Counted from the stretch's first letter, positions 1 to 8,224 are shown. The stretch is 64,000 nt of DNA from Clostridia bacterium (GCA_017621875.1 JAGASE010000021.1:1-64000); one strand, 5' to 3'. Numbers and translations: made by a program. Notes: generated from the letters alone by a model not told the origin.

Positions 1-138
1 TATGGAAAATGCAGTAAAACTCTGCTTTTTCTGTTTTAAAGCCCTACCGTACCCACGTACGCCTACGTGCTTTAAAACAAAAAATTCTGCTTCCTTTTTC
101 GGCATCTGCAAGCGTGCCGATAAGTTTATCGACACGCT
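1..138. other. Structured intergenic stretch at the window edge
   Basis: No gene is supported here. The stretch is rich in inverted repeats: an 11-bp perfect pair TGTTTTAAAGC / GCTTTAAAACA at about 32-42 and 69-79 encloses the smaller palindrome CACGTA-cgcc-TACGTG. A second hairpin, GCGTG..CGATAA / TTATCG..CACGC, lies at about 111-137. The upstream gene is outside the window, so it is unclear whether this is a 3' untranslated region or a dispersed palindromic repeat. Confidence 0.4.
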
Positions 139-162
139 CAAAGCACCAAAAGGTGCTTTTTT
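139..162 (+). terminator. Intrinsic terminator, rightward
   Basis: The stem AAAGCACC, loop AAAA and stem GGTGCTTT run into six T residues on the + strand. It should end a rightward transcript entering from outside the window and faces the 3' end of glmM. Read on the minus strand the same hairpin lacks a proper T-run. Confidence 0.7.
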
Positions 163-204
163 GTGTAGCAGAAAATTTTAGCCCTTCCTGCTATATTTAA
201 CTTA

Positions 205-1554
205 TTAGCTGAGTCTTGCCTCGATAATGGTTGCAAGATATTGAGCTTTTTGTGTAATAATATCCTGATTTTCGCCTTCTATCATAACACGAACGCAAGG
301 CTCTGTACCTGACGCACGAACGAGGATTCTGCCCTTACCGTCAAATTCACGCTCTAAGTTTTCGATTTCCTCCAAAATGACCTTATCCTTGCAGTAATCC
401 TTTTTCTTGGCATTGGAAACCTTGGCGTTGATAATGCACTGTGGCATGGTATCATAAATTTTTGCCAGCTCCGACATCTTTTTGCCGGACAGCTTCAGAA
501 TTTTAAGAATGTTGAGAGCGGAAACAAGACCGTCGCCCGTTGTGTTGTGGTTAAGGAAAATAATGTGTCCCGAAGCCTCTCCGCCCAAGCAGTAGCCGGA
601 CTTTAGCATTTCCTCAAGCACGTATCTGTCGCCTACGTCGGTCTGAACAGTATTTATTCCAAGCTCCTTTGCTTTAAGGACAAGTCCTAAGTTAGACATC
701 ACTGTTATAACCAAGGTGTCCTTTCTGAGCATACCCAGATTTTTTAAGTATTCGGCACATATAAGCATAATCTTATCGCCGTCAATTACATTGCCCTCCT
801 CGTCGATAACCATCAGTCGGTCCGCATCTCCGTCAAAGGCAAGACCTATGTCCACACCGGCATTTTTAACATAGCTGCATATATCCTTAAGATGTGTAGA
901 GCCGCAGTGCAAGTTAATATTTGTGCCATTCGGGTGGTTGTGTATCACAAAAGGCTCACCGCCGAGAGCTGCAATAACCTTTGCGGCGGTTTTATAGCTC
1001 GCACCGTTCGCACAGTCTATGGCGATACGCATACCGTCTAAATTGCAGTCAATAACGCTTTTTGCAAATTCTGTATAATCCTCAATGGCTGTTTCGCATT
1101 TGCGTACAGTTCCCACATCATCGCCTGTAGGCAGGTCGATTTTTTCTGCGTCATCAAGGACTATCGCCTCAATACGCTCCTCAATATCATCATTCAACTT
1201 ATAGCCGTTTGAATTGAAAATCTTAATTCCATTATATTCCGCGGAATTGTGCGATGCAGAAATCATAATTCCGGCTTCTGCGTCATATTTACGCGTAAGA
1301 TATGCAACGGCAGGGGTGGGGATAATGCCGAGCGTTACCACCTGAGCACCTACCGAGCAAAGACCTGCAGCTAAGGATGCCTCAAGCATATCACAGGAGA
1401 TACGCGTGTCCTTTCCGATTAAAATTTTAGGCTTTCTGTGACATTCTGCTGTTAGCACATATGCCGCCGCCTGACCTATTTTAAATGCGATTTCGCAAGT
1501 AAGCTCCTGATTTGCAACGCCTCTTGCACCGTCCGTACCAAACAATCTTCCCAT
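205..1554 (-). CDS. glmM: Phosphoglucosamine mutase GlmM
   Basis: Cytosolic enzyme that converts glucosamine-6-phosphate to glucosamine-1-phosphate, the second dedicated step toward UDP-GlcNAc for peptidoglycan. The 449-residue length is normal for the family. The phosphorylated catalytic serine lies in ISASHN (S101), the metal-binding loop is DGDADR (241-246), the sugar-binding loop is GEASGH, and the C-terminal phosphate-binding RASGTEP motif is present. The residue after SHN is Ser rather than the more usual Pro, probably a neutral change. AGGAGG lies about 11 bases upstream of the ATG. It sits 21 bp downstream of glmS on the same strand, so it is probably co-transcribed and indirectly under the glmS ribozyme. 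Confidence 0.97.
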   Translation of the reverse strand: MGRLFGTDGARGVANQELTCEIAFKIGQAAAYVLTAECHRKPKILIGKDTRISCDMLEASLAAGLCSVGAQVVTLGIIPTPAVAYLTRKYDAEAGIMISASHNSAEYNGIKIFNSNGYKLNDDIEERIEAIVLDDAEKIDLPTGDDVGTVRKCETAIEDYTEFAKSVIDCNLDGMRIAIDCANGASYKTAAKVIAALGGEPFVIHNHPNGTNINLHCGSTHLKDICSYVKNAGVDIGLAFDGDADRLMVIDEEGNVIDGDKIMLICAEYLKNLGMLRKDTLVITVMSNLGLVLKAKELGINTVQTDVGDRYVLEEMLKSGYCLGGEASGHIIFLNHNTTGDGLVSALNILKILKLSGKKMSELAKIYDTMPQCIINAKVSNAKKKDYCKDKVILEEIENLEREFDGKGRILVRASGTEPCVRVMIEGENQDIITQKAQYLATIIEARLS

Positions 1555-1575
1555 AATTCAAGTATCCTCCTACTA

Positions 1576-3384
1576 TTATTCAACCGTAACCGATTTTGCT
1601 AAATTTCTCGGCTTATCAACATCAAATCCCTTAGCTGTGCATACATGGTATGCCAAAAGCTGAAGCGGAATGATTGCCGGGAGTGGTGCCAAAAGCGGGT
1701 CAACCTGCGGAAGCTTGATTATTTCATTGTATGCCGCAGTGTCCGACAGACATGCCGTAAAGCCGATGGTTTTTGCTCCGCGAGCCGTAACCTCTTTTAC
1801 GTTGCTGTTCAACTTATTGCTGATTTCGGGGTTGGTGCAGATTGAAATTACAACAGTTCCGTTTTCGATAAGAGCAATAGGTCCGTGCTTTAATTCTCCG
1901 CTTGCGTAGGCGTCGGAGTGAATATATGAAATTTCCTTTAATTTAAGTGATGCTTCCATTGCGACAAAGTAGTCAAGACCTCGTCCGAGGAAGTAAATGT
2001 CACGCTCACCTGCGATATCCGCAGCGAGCTTTTTGATTTCATCATCTGATTTTAAGATATCCGAAACAACCTCGTCGAGATGGAGCAGCTCGTTTTTCAT
2101 ATCATCAAGCTCGGACTGGCGTACAGTATTTTTTAGCTCGGCAAGATGAATTGCGAAAAGATAAAATGCAACAAGCTGCGTTGTGTAAGCCTTTGTTGAT
2201 GCAACGGCAATTTCCGGTCCTGCATAGGTATAGAAGACGTAATCTGCCTCTCTTGCAACCGATGAGCCTACAACGTTTGTAATTGCGTAGACGGTGTTGC
2301 CCAGCTTTTTTGCCATACGAAGAACAGCCAGGGTATCAGCGGTTTCACCCGACTGGCTTACCACTAAAACAGCTGTGTTCTTGTTTATAAGCGGGTCTCC
2401 GTAACGAAATTCCGATGCAAGGCAAACCTCACACGGAAGCTTTGCAAGAGTTTCGATTGCCTTTTTGCCTACAAGACCTGCATGATATGCCGTTCCGCAG
2501 GCTACAATGTAAAGCTTTTCGATATCATCCGAGAATTTGAGGTTATCAAGATTCAGCTTTAAATCCTTGTCAAGACGTCCGCGAAGGGTGTTGCGGATTG
2601 CAACGGGCTGCTCATGGATTTCCTTCAGCATGAAATGGTCATAGCCCTCTTTTTGTGACGCCTGTGCGGAGAACTGCACCTTAAAGATTTCTTTTTCTAT
2701 CGGCTTTGCGTCTGCATCTGTGATAGCTACACCGCTTTTTGTAAGTGTTACAAATTCATTATCGTTTAAAAGATATACGTCCTTTGTTTCCGAAAGAATT
2801 GCAGGGATATCCGATGCAATAAAATTTCCGTCCTTTCCGAGTCCGACGATTAACGGGCTATCCTTTCTTACTGCAACAATTTTATCCGGCTCTTTTGAAG
2901 AAATTACGCCTATCGCGTAGCTTCCGTCAAGCTTCTCAGCAGCCTTTCGTACAGCTGATAAGAGGTCGCCGTCGTAATAATAGTCGATGAGGTGAGGTAT
3001 TACCTCGGTATCGGTTTCCGATTTGAAGGAATATCCCTTTTTTTGCAGATAATCCTTTAAAGCCTCATGATTTTCAATGATGCCGTTGTGAACAACGGCA
3101 ATAGTTCCGTCCGTGTTTGTGTGCGGGTGCGAGTTTTTGACAGACGGTACACCGTGGGTTGCCCAGCGGGTGTGACCGATTCCGATGTTTCCCGAAAGGG
3201 GAGATGTGTCAAGAACTTCTCTGAGTCCCGCAAGTCTGCCTTTTTCCTTGGCTACTGAAATTTTTTCGTTTTCCATAACTGCAATGCCTGCTGAATCATA
3301 GCCTCTGTACTCAAGGCTTTCAAGGCCGCTCAAAAGAAGCCCTGCTGCAGGCCGGGCACCTATATATCCAACTATTCCACACAT
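1576..3384 (-). CDS. glmS: Glutamine-fructose-6-phosphate aminotransferase GlmS
   Basis: Makes glucosamine-6-phosphate from fructose-6-phosphate and glutamine, the entry step of amino-sugar synthesis. The 602-residue length is typical. The protein starts MCGIVGYIG, which places the N-terminal nucleophile Cys2 of the class II glutamine amidotransferase domain. Two SIS sugar-isomerase domains follow (SQSGETADT in the first, the GELKHGP stretch in the second), and the family ending DKPRNLAKSVTVE is intact. It is the first gene of a leftward glmS-glmM operon. A glmS ribozyme and a consensus promoter precede it, so expression should fall when glucosamine-6-phosphate is plentiful. Confidence 0.98.
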   Translation of the reverse strand: MCGIVGYIGARPAAGLLLSGLESLEYRGYDSAGIAVMENEKISVAKEKGRLAGLREVLDTSPLSGNIGIGHTRWATHGVPSVKNSHPHTNTDGTIAVVHNGIIENHEALKDYLQKKGYSFKSETDTEVIPHLIDYYYDGDLLSAVRKAAEKLDGSYAIGVISSKEPDKIVAVRKDSPLIVGLGKDGNFIASDIPAILSETKDVYLLNDNEFVTLTKSGVAITDADAKPIEKEIFKVQFSAQASQKEGYDHFMLKEIHEQPVAIRNTLRGRLDKDLKLNLDNLKFSDDIEKLYIVACGTAYHAGLVGKKAIETLAKLPCEVCLASEFRYGDPLINKNTAVLVVSQSGETADTLAVLRMAKKLGNTVYAITNVVGSSVAREADYVFYTYAGPEIAVASTKAYTTQLVAFYLFAIHLAELKNTVRQSELDDMKNELLHLDEVVSDILKSDDEIKKLAADIAGERDIYFLGRGLDYFVAMEASLKLKEISYIHSDAYASGELKHGPIALIENGTVVISICTNPEISNKLNSNVKEVTARGAKTIGFTACLSDTAAYNEIIKLPQVDPLLAPLPAIIPLQLLAYHVCTAKGFDVDKPRNLAKSVTVE

Positions 3385-3427
3385 ATTAATAAATACTCCT
3401 TATAAAAGGGTACAAAAGTCCCTTTGT

Positions 3428-3581
3428 CCGACAAATTTTTATTTCATAGCAAAGGCGTTTGTTTACGGATTTCTCCGATGCTTTTCTTCCTGTGCTTTCG
3501 ACATGACTGCCGTGGGGCATCCGCCGATAATTCGATACTCCCCATCCTCGTCAACCGATGCCGTTTGTCGGTTCAGGCGCT
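3428..3581 (-). ncRNA. glmS ribozyme (glucosamine-6-phosphate-activated)
   Basis: On the minus strand the leader reads AGCGCCUGAACCG, then GUUGACGAGGAUGGGG, AUCGAAUUAUCGGCGGAUGCC and CCACGGC. These match the conserved core of the glmS ribozyme family: cleavage site plus GCGCC, GACGAGG, and UCGGCGGAUGCC pairing back to GGGG. Self-cleavage is expected between A at 3581 and G at 3580. The P3/P4 region follows, ending in a GUCGGACAAAGGGACUUUUG tail; the 3' boundary is approximate. It lies directly between the promoter and the glmS start. In the family, glucosamine-6-phosphate acts as cofactor for cleavage, which destabilises the mRNA. Confidence 0.95.
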
Positions 3582-3640
3582 TTTTTTATCTTCATATTGT
3601 CCGACTATATAAATTTTAACGGCAAAACAATACATATTAC

Positions 3641-3669
3641 ATTATACACAATTTTTTCTATATTGTCAA
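3641..3669 (-). promoter_or_regulatory. Sigma-A-type promoter of glmS-glmM
   Basis: On the minus strand a perfect TTGACA (3664-3669) and a perfect TATAAT (3641-3646) are separated by 17 bp. Transcription would start near 3634, about 50 nt before the ribozyme cleavage site. Confidence 0.9.
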
Positions 3670-3676
3670 TAGAAAG

Positions 3677-3709
3677 CAAAAAGCAGCCCGAAATGAGGAC
3701 TGCTTTTAG
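3677..3709 (-). terminator. Terminator of the symporter gene
   Basis: On the minus strand AAAAGCAGTCC and GGGCTGCTTTTT form a stem ending in a T-run, about 20 bases after the symporter stop codon. It separates that transcript from the glmS promoter. Confidence 0.85.
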
Positions 3710-3729
3710 TTTGTCTTTAATTGTGTAAA

Positions 3730-5163
3730 TTATTTCTTTATTTCTTCTTCCTTATTGCTTTTTGCGTTTTTCACAACAATCTTATGGAGAGCGAAAAGTG
3801 CGATAACGTTCGGGATAACCATAAGGTAGTTGAAGAAGTCGGTAAGCTCCCAAACGAGGTCGTTTGAAAGGAGTGAGCCGAGGAAAATAAATGCGATAGC
3901 GATAACCGAGTAGATAACTACAGCCACCTTGCTGTTCTTGAACAGATACTGAACATTTATTTTACCAAAGAAGTTCCAGCCGATGATTGTTGAATATGCG
4001 AAGAATAACAGGCATATTGCGACGAAGATATTACCGAAGTTTCCTAAAGGAATAGCCTTTGAGAAAGCCTGCTGCATTGCGTTTGTTTTTGAAACAATAG
4101 CGTCTGCACCGCTTGTTGCAGCAAGATATGCATCAGGTGACATATGTCCGAGACCGCCCTCGCCTGCATACAGGCAGGAGATTACAACTAAAGCTGTCAT
4201 TGTAAGAACTACAAATGTGTCGATAAATACGCCAATCATAGCAACTACGCCTTGTTCATGCGGCTTTTCAACGTTAGCCATTGCATGAGCGTGGGGAGTT
4301 GAACCCATACCTGCTTCGTTTGAGAAAAGACCTCTTTTTGCACCCTGGCTGATTGCTGTTTTGATAGCATAGCCGATGCCGCCGCCGATTAATGCAGACG
4401 GAGTGAAGGCATATTTGAATATCATTCCGATTGTTTCAGGCAGATACTGGATTCTGATAATTATAACGCCGAGTCCGCCGAGAAGGAATAATGCTGCCAT
4501 AATAGGAACAAGCTTTTCTGTTACAGATGCGATTCTCTGAATACCGCCAAGGAAAATGAAAGCGGATACAGCGGCAACGATAATACCGATAATCCAGCCG
4601 TCAATACCAAAGGCTGTGTTACATGATTCTGCAATTGAGTTTGACTGAACCATTGAGCCCATAAAGCCGAGTGCAAGAGTGATTGCTATTGCAAAGAAAA
4701 CTGAGAGGAAGGTTCCGAAAGCGTTCGGGAAAGCCTTCTTGATGTAGTAAACCGGTCCGCCGTGAATTTCACCGTTTTCATCGGTTATTCTTGTTTCCTG
4801 AGCAAGAACAGCTTCTGCGTAGATTGTAGCCATGCCCAAAAAGGCGATAATCCACATCCAGAAGATTGCACCCGGTCCGCCGATTAAGATTGCACCTGAC
4901 GCACCAACGATGTTACCTGTACCAACCTGTGCGGCAATCGCTGTAGCCAAAGCCTGGAATGGGCTTAAGCCGCTCTTGTTCTTTCCACCACGCAGAGAAA
5001 GATTGCCGAATACCTTTTTCATACCCTCGCCAAAGCAGCGAACCTGAACAAATCGTGTCTTTATTGAGTAGAAAAGACCGACTGCCACAAGCAGAACTAT
5101 AAGTATGTAGTCTGCTAAGTACGAGTTGATTTCTTTTACGATGTTAAGAATTGTGTCTTGCAT
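3730..5163 (-). CDS. Sodium:alanine/glycine symporter (AGCS family)
   Basis: Integral membrane transporter that imports alanine or glycine with Na+. It shows many hydrophobic segments and the family signature ATAIAAQVGTGNIVGA, followed by GGPGAIFWMW. From the start chosen here it has 477 residues, normal for the family. The reading frame extends upstream to an ATG at 5208, but that codon lies inside the riboswitch terminator stem and has no ribosome site. The ATG at 5163 (MQDTILNIVKE) has AGGAGG at the right distance. The gene is single, with its own promoter, glycine riboswitch and terminator. Riboswitch identity suggests glycine is a substrate or signal; exact substrate preference is inference. 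Confidence 0.93.
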   Translation of the reverse strand: MQDTILNIVKEINSYLADYILIVLLVAVGLFYSIKTRFVQVRCFGEGMKKVFGNLSLRGGKNKSGLSPFQALATAIAAQVGTGNIVGASGAILIGGPGAIFWMWIIAFLGMATIYAEAVLAQETRITDENGEIHGGPVYYIKKAFPNAFGTFLSVFFAIAITLALGFMGSMVQSNSIAESCNTAFGIDGWIIGIIVAAVSAFIFLGGIQRIASVTEKLVPIMAALFLLGGLGVIIIRIQYLPETIGMIFKYAFTPSALIGGGIGYAIKTAISQGAKRGLFSNEAGMGSTPHAHAMANVEKPHEQGVVAMIGVFIDTFVVLTMTALVVISCLYAGEGGLGHMSPDAYLAATSGADAIVSKTNAMQQAFSKAIPLGNFGNIFVAICLLFFAYSTIIGWNFFGKINVQYLFKNSKVAVVIYSVIAIAFIFLGSLLSNDLVWELTDFFNYLMVIPNVIALFALHKIVVKNAKSNKEEEIKK

Positions 5164-5185
5164 TTTTAAATACCTCCTGTAAATT

Positions 5186-5211
5186 AAAAAAACTATTGAT
5201 AAAATCAATAG
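5186..5211 (-). terminator. Riboswitch expression-platform terminator
   Basis: On the minus strand CTATTGAT, loop TTT and ATCAATAG form a perfect 8-bp stem followed by seven T residues. It lies between the glycine aptamer and the ribosome binding site of the symporter. This fits control by premature termination. Whether glycine turns the gene on or off cannot be read from the sequence alone. Confidence 0.85.
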
Positions 5212-5249
5212 CTCCGGAAATAGGCATACCTATATGAGGTAAAAAGCCT

Positions 5250-5325
5250 GCTCCATTCTTTTGCCTGAGAGATTAGCGTGACCGCCTTGCACCTTCGGCA
5301 CTCATTTAAGAGATTCTCCGGAGTT
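5250..5325 (-). ncRNA. Glycine riboswitch, single aptamer
   Basis: The minus strand contains the conserved elements of a glycine aptamer in order: GGAGAAUCUCUU, GUGCCGAAGGUGCAA, GGCGGUC, and CUCUCAGGCAAAAGAAUGGAGC. Only one complete aptamer is visible, rather than the common tandem pair. A CCGAAGG sequence just upstream (about 5330-5345) may be part of a degenerate partner. Single-aptamer members are known upstream of alanine/glycine symporters, which matches the gene downstream. Confidence 0.92.
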
Positions 5326-5402
5326 CCCTCCGCCTTCGGTTTTGCATGCAATTCTGAAGGTTTCAAAGGGAAATATTAAATTATCCTGTATATAATAACA
5401 TA

Positions 5403-5432
5403 TTATCATGGAAATTGCAATAGTTTTGTCAA
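5403..5432 (-). promoter_or_regulatory. Probable promoter of the symporter leader
   Basis: On the minus strand TTGACA (5427-5432) is followed after 18-19 bases by TGATAAT. An alternative pair TTGCAA/TATTAT overlaps it. The exact -10 element is uncertain, but a start here would place the riboswitch correctly in the leader. Confidence 0.55.
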
Positions 5433-5458
5433 AAAAAGTTGAAAAGGAAGGAATTTTG

Positions 5459-5491
5459 AAACAATATATAAACAATATATAAACAATATAT
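5459..5491. repeat. Three tandem copies of an 11-bp AT-rich unit
   Basis: The unit AAACAATATAT occurs three times head-to-tail and runs into a further AATATAT. It lies between the divergent symporter leader and the LRR-protein promoter. It could be a binding site for a regulator or simple AT-rich expansion; nothing decides this. Confidence 0.7.
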
Positions 5492-5532
5492 AATATATAG
5501 GGAATAACTTTAAAGAATTTATCGGAAAAATA

Positions 5533-5561
5533 TTGCAAAATTTTGGATTTTATATTATAAT
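5533..5561 (+). promoter_or_regulatory. Promoter of the LRR protein
   Basis: TTGCAA (5533-5538), 17-bp spacer and TATAAT (5556-5561), 42 bases before the start codon. Confidence 0.75.
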
Positions 5562-5603
5562 CATAATGGAAAATTATAGCTTACAAAAAAGGAAGGTAAA
5601 ATA

Positions 5604-7607
5604 ATGAAGAAACTAATATCAGTGTTATTTATTTTAACTGCAATTCTGAGCGTGTTCGGCGGAGGAGCCTCGGCGGCTACGTATGGTACGACAGAGAATG
5701 GACTCAGATGGGGTACAGAAGATGGTGAGGCTTATATAAGAGCTTACTGGGGTGATGACGGAGTAGCAGTTGTCATTCCATCGGAAATCGAGGGCTATCC
5801 TGTTACCTCTATCCTGGAACGTGCATTTTACGAAGAAGCGATAACAGGCATTACAATCCCGGACAGTGTTAAAAGTATTGGCGAATGGGCTTTCTATAAC
5901 TGTGACAGCCTGGAAAAGGTAACTCTCGGAGCGGGAATTGATTATATGGGGGCCGGTGTTTTTAATTGGTGCGATAACCTGCAGAGTGTGACATTTTCCG
6001 ATGGTATTACGTATATCGGTGATTATGCATTTAATCAGTGCAACAAATTGACAGGTGCGGTCAGTATTCCTGACAGCGTAACATACATAGGAAAGAAGGC
6101 ATTTGCCGATTGCCATGAGATAAGCTCTTTAAGGCTTTCTAAAAATGCCAATATATCGGACGATGCATTTTATTACTGCTACAATATAACAAGCTTAAAT
6201 ATTCCGGAGGGCGTTACAACTATCGGAGCAAGGGCGTTTCAGGATTGTGCAGGTATTCAAAGTGTAACATTCCCTGCGAGTCTTAAGTCTATCGGTGAAG
6301 ATGCATTCCGGTATGCTATAGGCGTGAAAACGGTAACGATTAAGGACTTGAATGCTTATATGAATATAGATTTTGCGAATTATAATTCGACCTGTAAGGG
6401 TACGAGATACTATAACAGTAAGGTTGTAACAAAGGTGACAATCCCGGAGGGTACTACCGAAATCAAGCCAACTGCATTTTGTCAATTTACTGATTTAAAA
6501 AGCATAGAAATCCCCGACAGCGTTACATCTATCGGAGATTATGCGTTTAGATACTGCAGCTCTCTTGAAGATATAGACATTCCTGACAGCGTTACGGAGC
6601 TGGGAGAGAGCGTATTCTATGGCTGTGACGGACTGACTGATATCGACTTTATGGAGGGATTTACAACGATACCGAAGGAGATGTTTATGTATTGCGACGG
6701 GCTGGTGAATATTAAAATCCCGGAGGGCATTACAACAATCGAACAATCTGCCTTTGAAAGGTGCTACGAGCTGACAGATGTACTGATTCCAAATAGTGTT
6801 ACCGCCATTAGAACGAATGCATTTTATCGGTGCGAAAAGCTGACAAACGCAGCAATCCCGGAGGGTGTGACGACTATCGATAACAATGCGTTTGAATACT
6901 GCTATTGCCTTGCCGATGTGACACTCCCGAAGAGTCTTACTACGATAGGAAATACTGTGTTTAAAGACTGCGACGGTATTACTCACGTATATATTCCCGA
7001 AAGTGTTACATCTATCGGACACAGTGTATTTAATGATTGCAATAATTTATTAAGCGTTGTTTGGGACAGCACTGCACCTATAGCTGCGTCGACTTTTGGC
7101 TCCTGCCATCTGGAGGAGGTAGTTATAGCCGAGGGCTGTGAATCTATTGGCAATCAGGCGTTCTACTGGCCATATCACTTAAAGGGTATAACGATTCCTA
7201 AGTCCGTTACCTCTATCGCAGCAAATGCATTTGACGGTATATATAATAATAACTATAAGTTTGTAATGTACGGAGTTAAGGATTCCTATGCAAACAGCTA
7301 TGCCGATACCAACGGTATTACCTTTGAGGCAATACCGGACACTGCCGCAGAAGTAGCGGAGGATAAGATAAATGTGACGATTACACCGCCGGAGTCGGTT
7401 GCGTCAAAGTATATGCCGGTTGCACTTTATGATATAAACGGCAAAATGCTTGATATTATCACAATCCCGACGGATGAGGCTGCGGACAGCTACAGCGGCG
7501 TGCTTGATAATGCTACAGGTGCAAAATATATAAAAGCGTTCATTTGGGATTCAAAAACAGGACTTGCTCCGCAGTCAAGAGCGGTAAAGGATTTCCTGGA
7601 TCGTTAG
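5604..7607 (+). CDS. Secreted BspA-type leucine-rich-repeat protein
   Basis: A 667-residue protein with an N-terminal signal peptide (cleavage near ASAAT, residues 22-26). It has a long array of roughly 20 LRR_5/BspA repeats of the form IPDSVTSIGDYAFRYC-SLE-I, spanning about residues 50-560. Such repeats form an elongated binding surface and are common on gut bacterial and Treponema surface proteins; the ligand cannot be predicted. No SLH or LPXTG anchor is visible. The last ~80 residues form a separate module ending AFIWDSKTGLAPQ, which resembles the ends of secreted proteins encoded at 50529-57339. AAGGAAGG lies just before the ATG. It appears monocistronic. Confidence 0.9.
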   Translation: MKKLISVLFILTAILSVFGGGASAATYGTTENGLRWGTEDGEAYIRAYWGDDGVAVVIPSEIEGYPVTSILERAFYEEAITGITIPDSVKSIGEWAFYNCDSLEKVTLGAGIDYMGAGVFNWCDNLQSVTFSDGITYIGDYAFNQCNKLTGAVSIPDSVTYIGKKAFADCHEISSLRLSKNANISDDAFYYCYNITSLNIPEGVTTIGARAFQDCAGIQSVTFPASLKSIGEDAFRYAIGVKTVTIKDLNAYMNIDFANYNSTCKGTRYYNSKVVTKVTIPEGTTEIKPTAFCQFTDLKSIEIPDSVTSIGDYAFRYCSSLEDIDIPDSVTELGESVFYGCDGLTDIDFMEGFTTIPKEMFMYCDGLVNIKIPEGITTIEQSAFERCYELTDVLIPNSVTAIRTNAFYRCEKLTNAAIPEGVTTIDNNAFEYCYCLADVTLPKSLTTIGNTVFKDCDGITHVYIPESVTSIGHSVFNDCNNLLSVVWDSTAPIAASTFGSCHLEEVVIAEGCESIGNQAFYWPYHLKGITIPKSVTSIAANAFDGIYNNNYKFVMYGVKDSYANSYADTNGITFEAIPDTAAEVAEDKINVTITPPESVASKYMPVALYDINGKMLDIITIPTDEAADSYSGVLDNATGAKYIKAFIWDSKTGLAPQSRAVKDFLDR

Positions 7608-7626
7608 GAAGGAAACATAAGTAAAT

Positions 7627-7770
7627 AAGCATATAAAAATGACCACTTCGGTAAATGCTGATTAATTCATAATATTGTAGCTGGCGTCCGCGACAGCCCG
7701 AAACACGGGACGTTCGGGAAACCGTCCCCTGCGATATAATCAGTATTTGCTAAACGGTGGTCATTTTGCT
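7627..7770. repeat. ~140-nt palindromic structured element
   Basis: An outer perfect 11-bp pair, AAAATGACCAC (7636-7646) / GTGGTCATTTT (7757-7767), continues after a small internal loop into a second stem GTAAATGCTGATTA / TAATCAGTATTTGC with one G-T pair. The apex (about 7665-7735) holds an inner hairpin GGGACG / CGTCCC. The whole folds on either strand. It follows the LRR gene, which has no other terminator, so it could act as one. It could also be a small non-coding RNA or a miniature inverted-repeat element. No coding sequence is present. Confidence 0.6.
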
Positions 7771-7807
7771 TGTGTAGTGAAAAAGAATAATATAGATGCA
7801 GCTGTTT

Positions 7808-7975
7808 TGAGCTAAATTTTGTACTTGCGTGCAAAGCGAAATTATCTCGCTCCGCTTAGTAGCTAAATTGTTTTTTCAAAACAACTAAATTAAATTCGCC
7901 GTTAGCTGATCGAAGGTCAATTTAGCAGCGAAGTAATTTAGCGTGCATAGCACATTTAGCTCGCCGTCAGGCGAA
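7808..7975. repeat. Cluster of GCTAAATT / AATTTAGC repeats
   Basis: The 8-mer GCTAAATT or its complement AATTTAGC, plus near copies such as CTAAATT and CATTTAGC, occurs repeatedly in both orientations within about 170 bp. A GAGCTAAAT at the left edge faces ATTTAGCTC at the right, and TTCGCC / GGCGAA pairs lie between. No open reading frame or promoter is convincing. It may be a decayed intergenic palindromic repeat. Confidence 0.5.
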
Positions 7976-7981
7976 TTTAGC

Positions 7982-8017
7982 AGAAAAAAAGACTTGTTGA
8001 AACAAGTCTTTTTTTCT
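7982..8017. terminator. Bidirectional terminator downstream of tRNA-Arg
   Basis: A near-perfect stem built of AGAAAAAAAGACTTGTT and AACAAGTCTTTTTTTCT with a 2-base loop has T-runs on both strands. It directly abuts the 3' end of the leftward tRNA gene. Confidence 0.9.
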
Positions 8018-8093
8018 GGTACACCCGACTGGATTTGAACCAGCGGCACATAGCGTCGGAGGCTATTGCTCTATCCAACTGAGCTACGGGTGC
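8017..8093 (-). tRNA. tRNA-Arg, anticodon CCG
   Basis: On the minus strand the 77-nt gene folds as a full cloverleaf. The acceptor arm is GCACCCG/CGGGTGT with discriminator A and encoded CCA. The D arm is GCTC..GAGC, and the anticodon arm is ATAGC-CTCCGAC-GCTAT with anticodon CCG. The T arm is GCTGG-TTCAAAT-CCAGT. It reads the arginine codon CGG. Confidence 0.95.
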
Positions 8094-8113
8094 AAATTTC
8101 AATAAACATGCTT

Positions 8114-8142
8114 ATTATAGCAAATCAAACGCATATTGTCAA
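8114..8142 (-). promoter_or_regulatory. Promoter of tRNA-Arg
   Basis: On the minus strand a perfect TTGACA (8137-8142), 17-bp spacer and perfect TATAAT (8114-8119), about 20 bases before the mature tRNA end. Confidence 0.9.
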
Positions 8143-8224
8143 ATATAAATGGGAAATTTTTAAAAATAAGTGCTCGTATAAAAAGCTGTAAAGTAAATGT
8201 AGCAAAAATGAAACATAATTCGTG

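Noticed and set aside
3424-3612. 62-residue rightward reading frame opposite the glmS leader
   Set aside because: It lies entirely over the glmS ribozyme and lacks a ribosome site or family resemblance.
5164-5208. Upstream ATG start for the symporter
   Set aside because: The ATG at 5208 lies in the terminator stem of the riboswitch; AGGAGG favours 5163.
5459-5491. Possible CRISPR-like array from three tandem repeats
   Set aside because: Units are 11 bp with no spacers and are simple AT-rich sequence.
5302-5538. 78-residue leftward reading frame upstream of the symporter
   Set aside because: It overlaps the glycine aptamer and AT-rich promoter region, and no ribosome site is visible.
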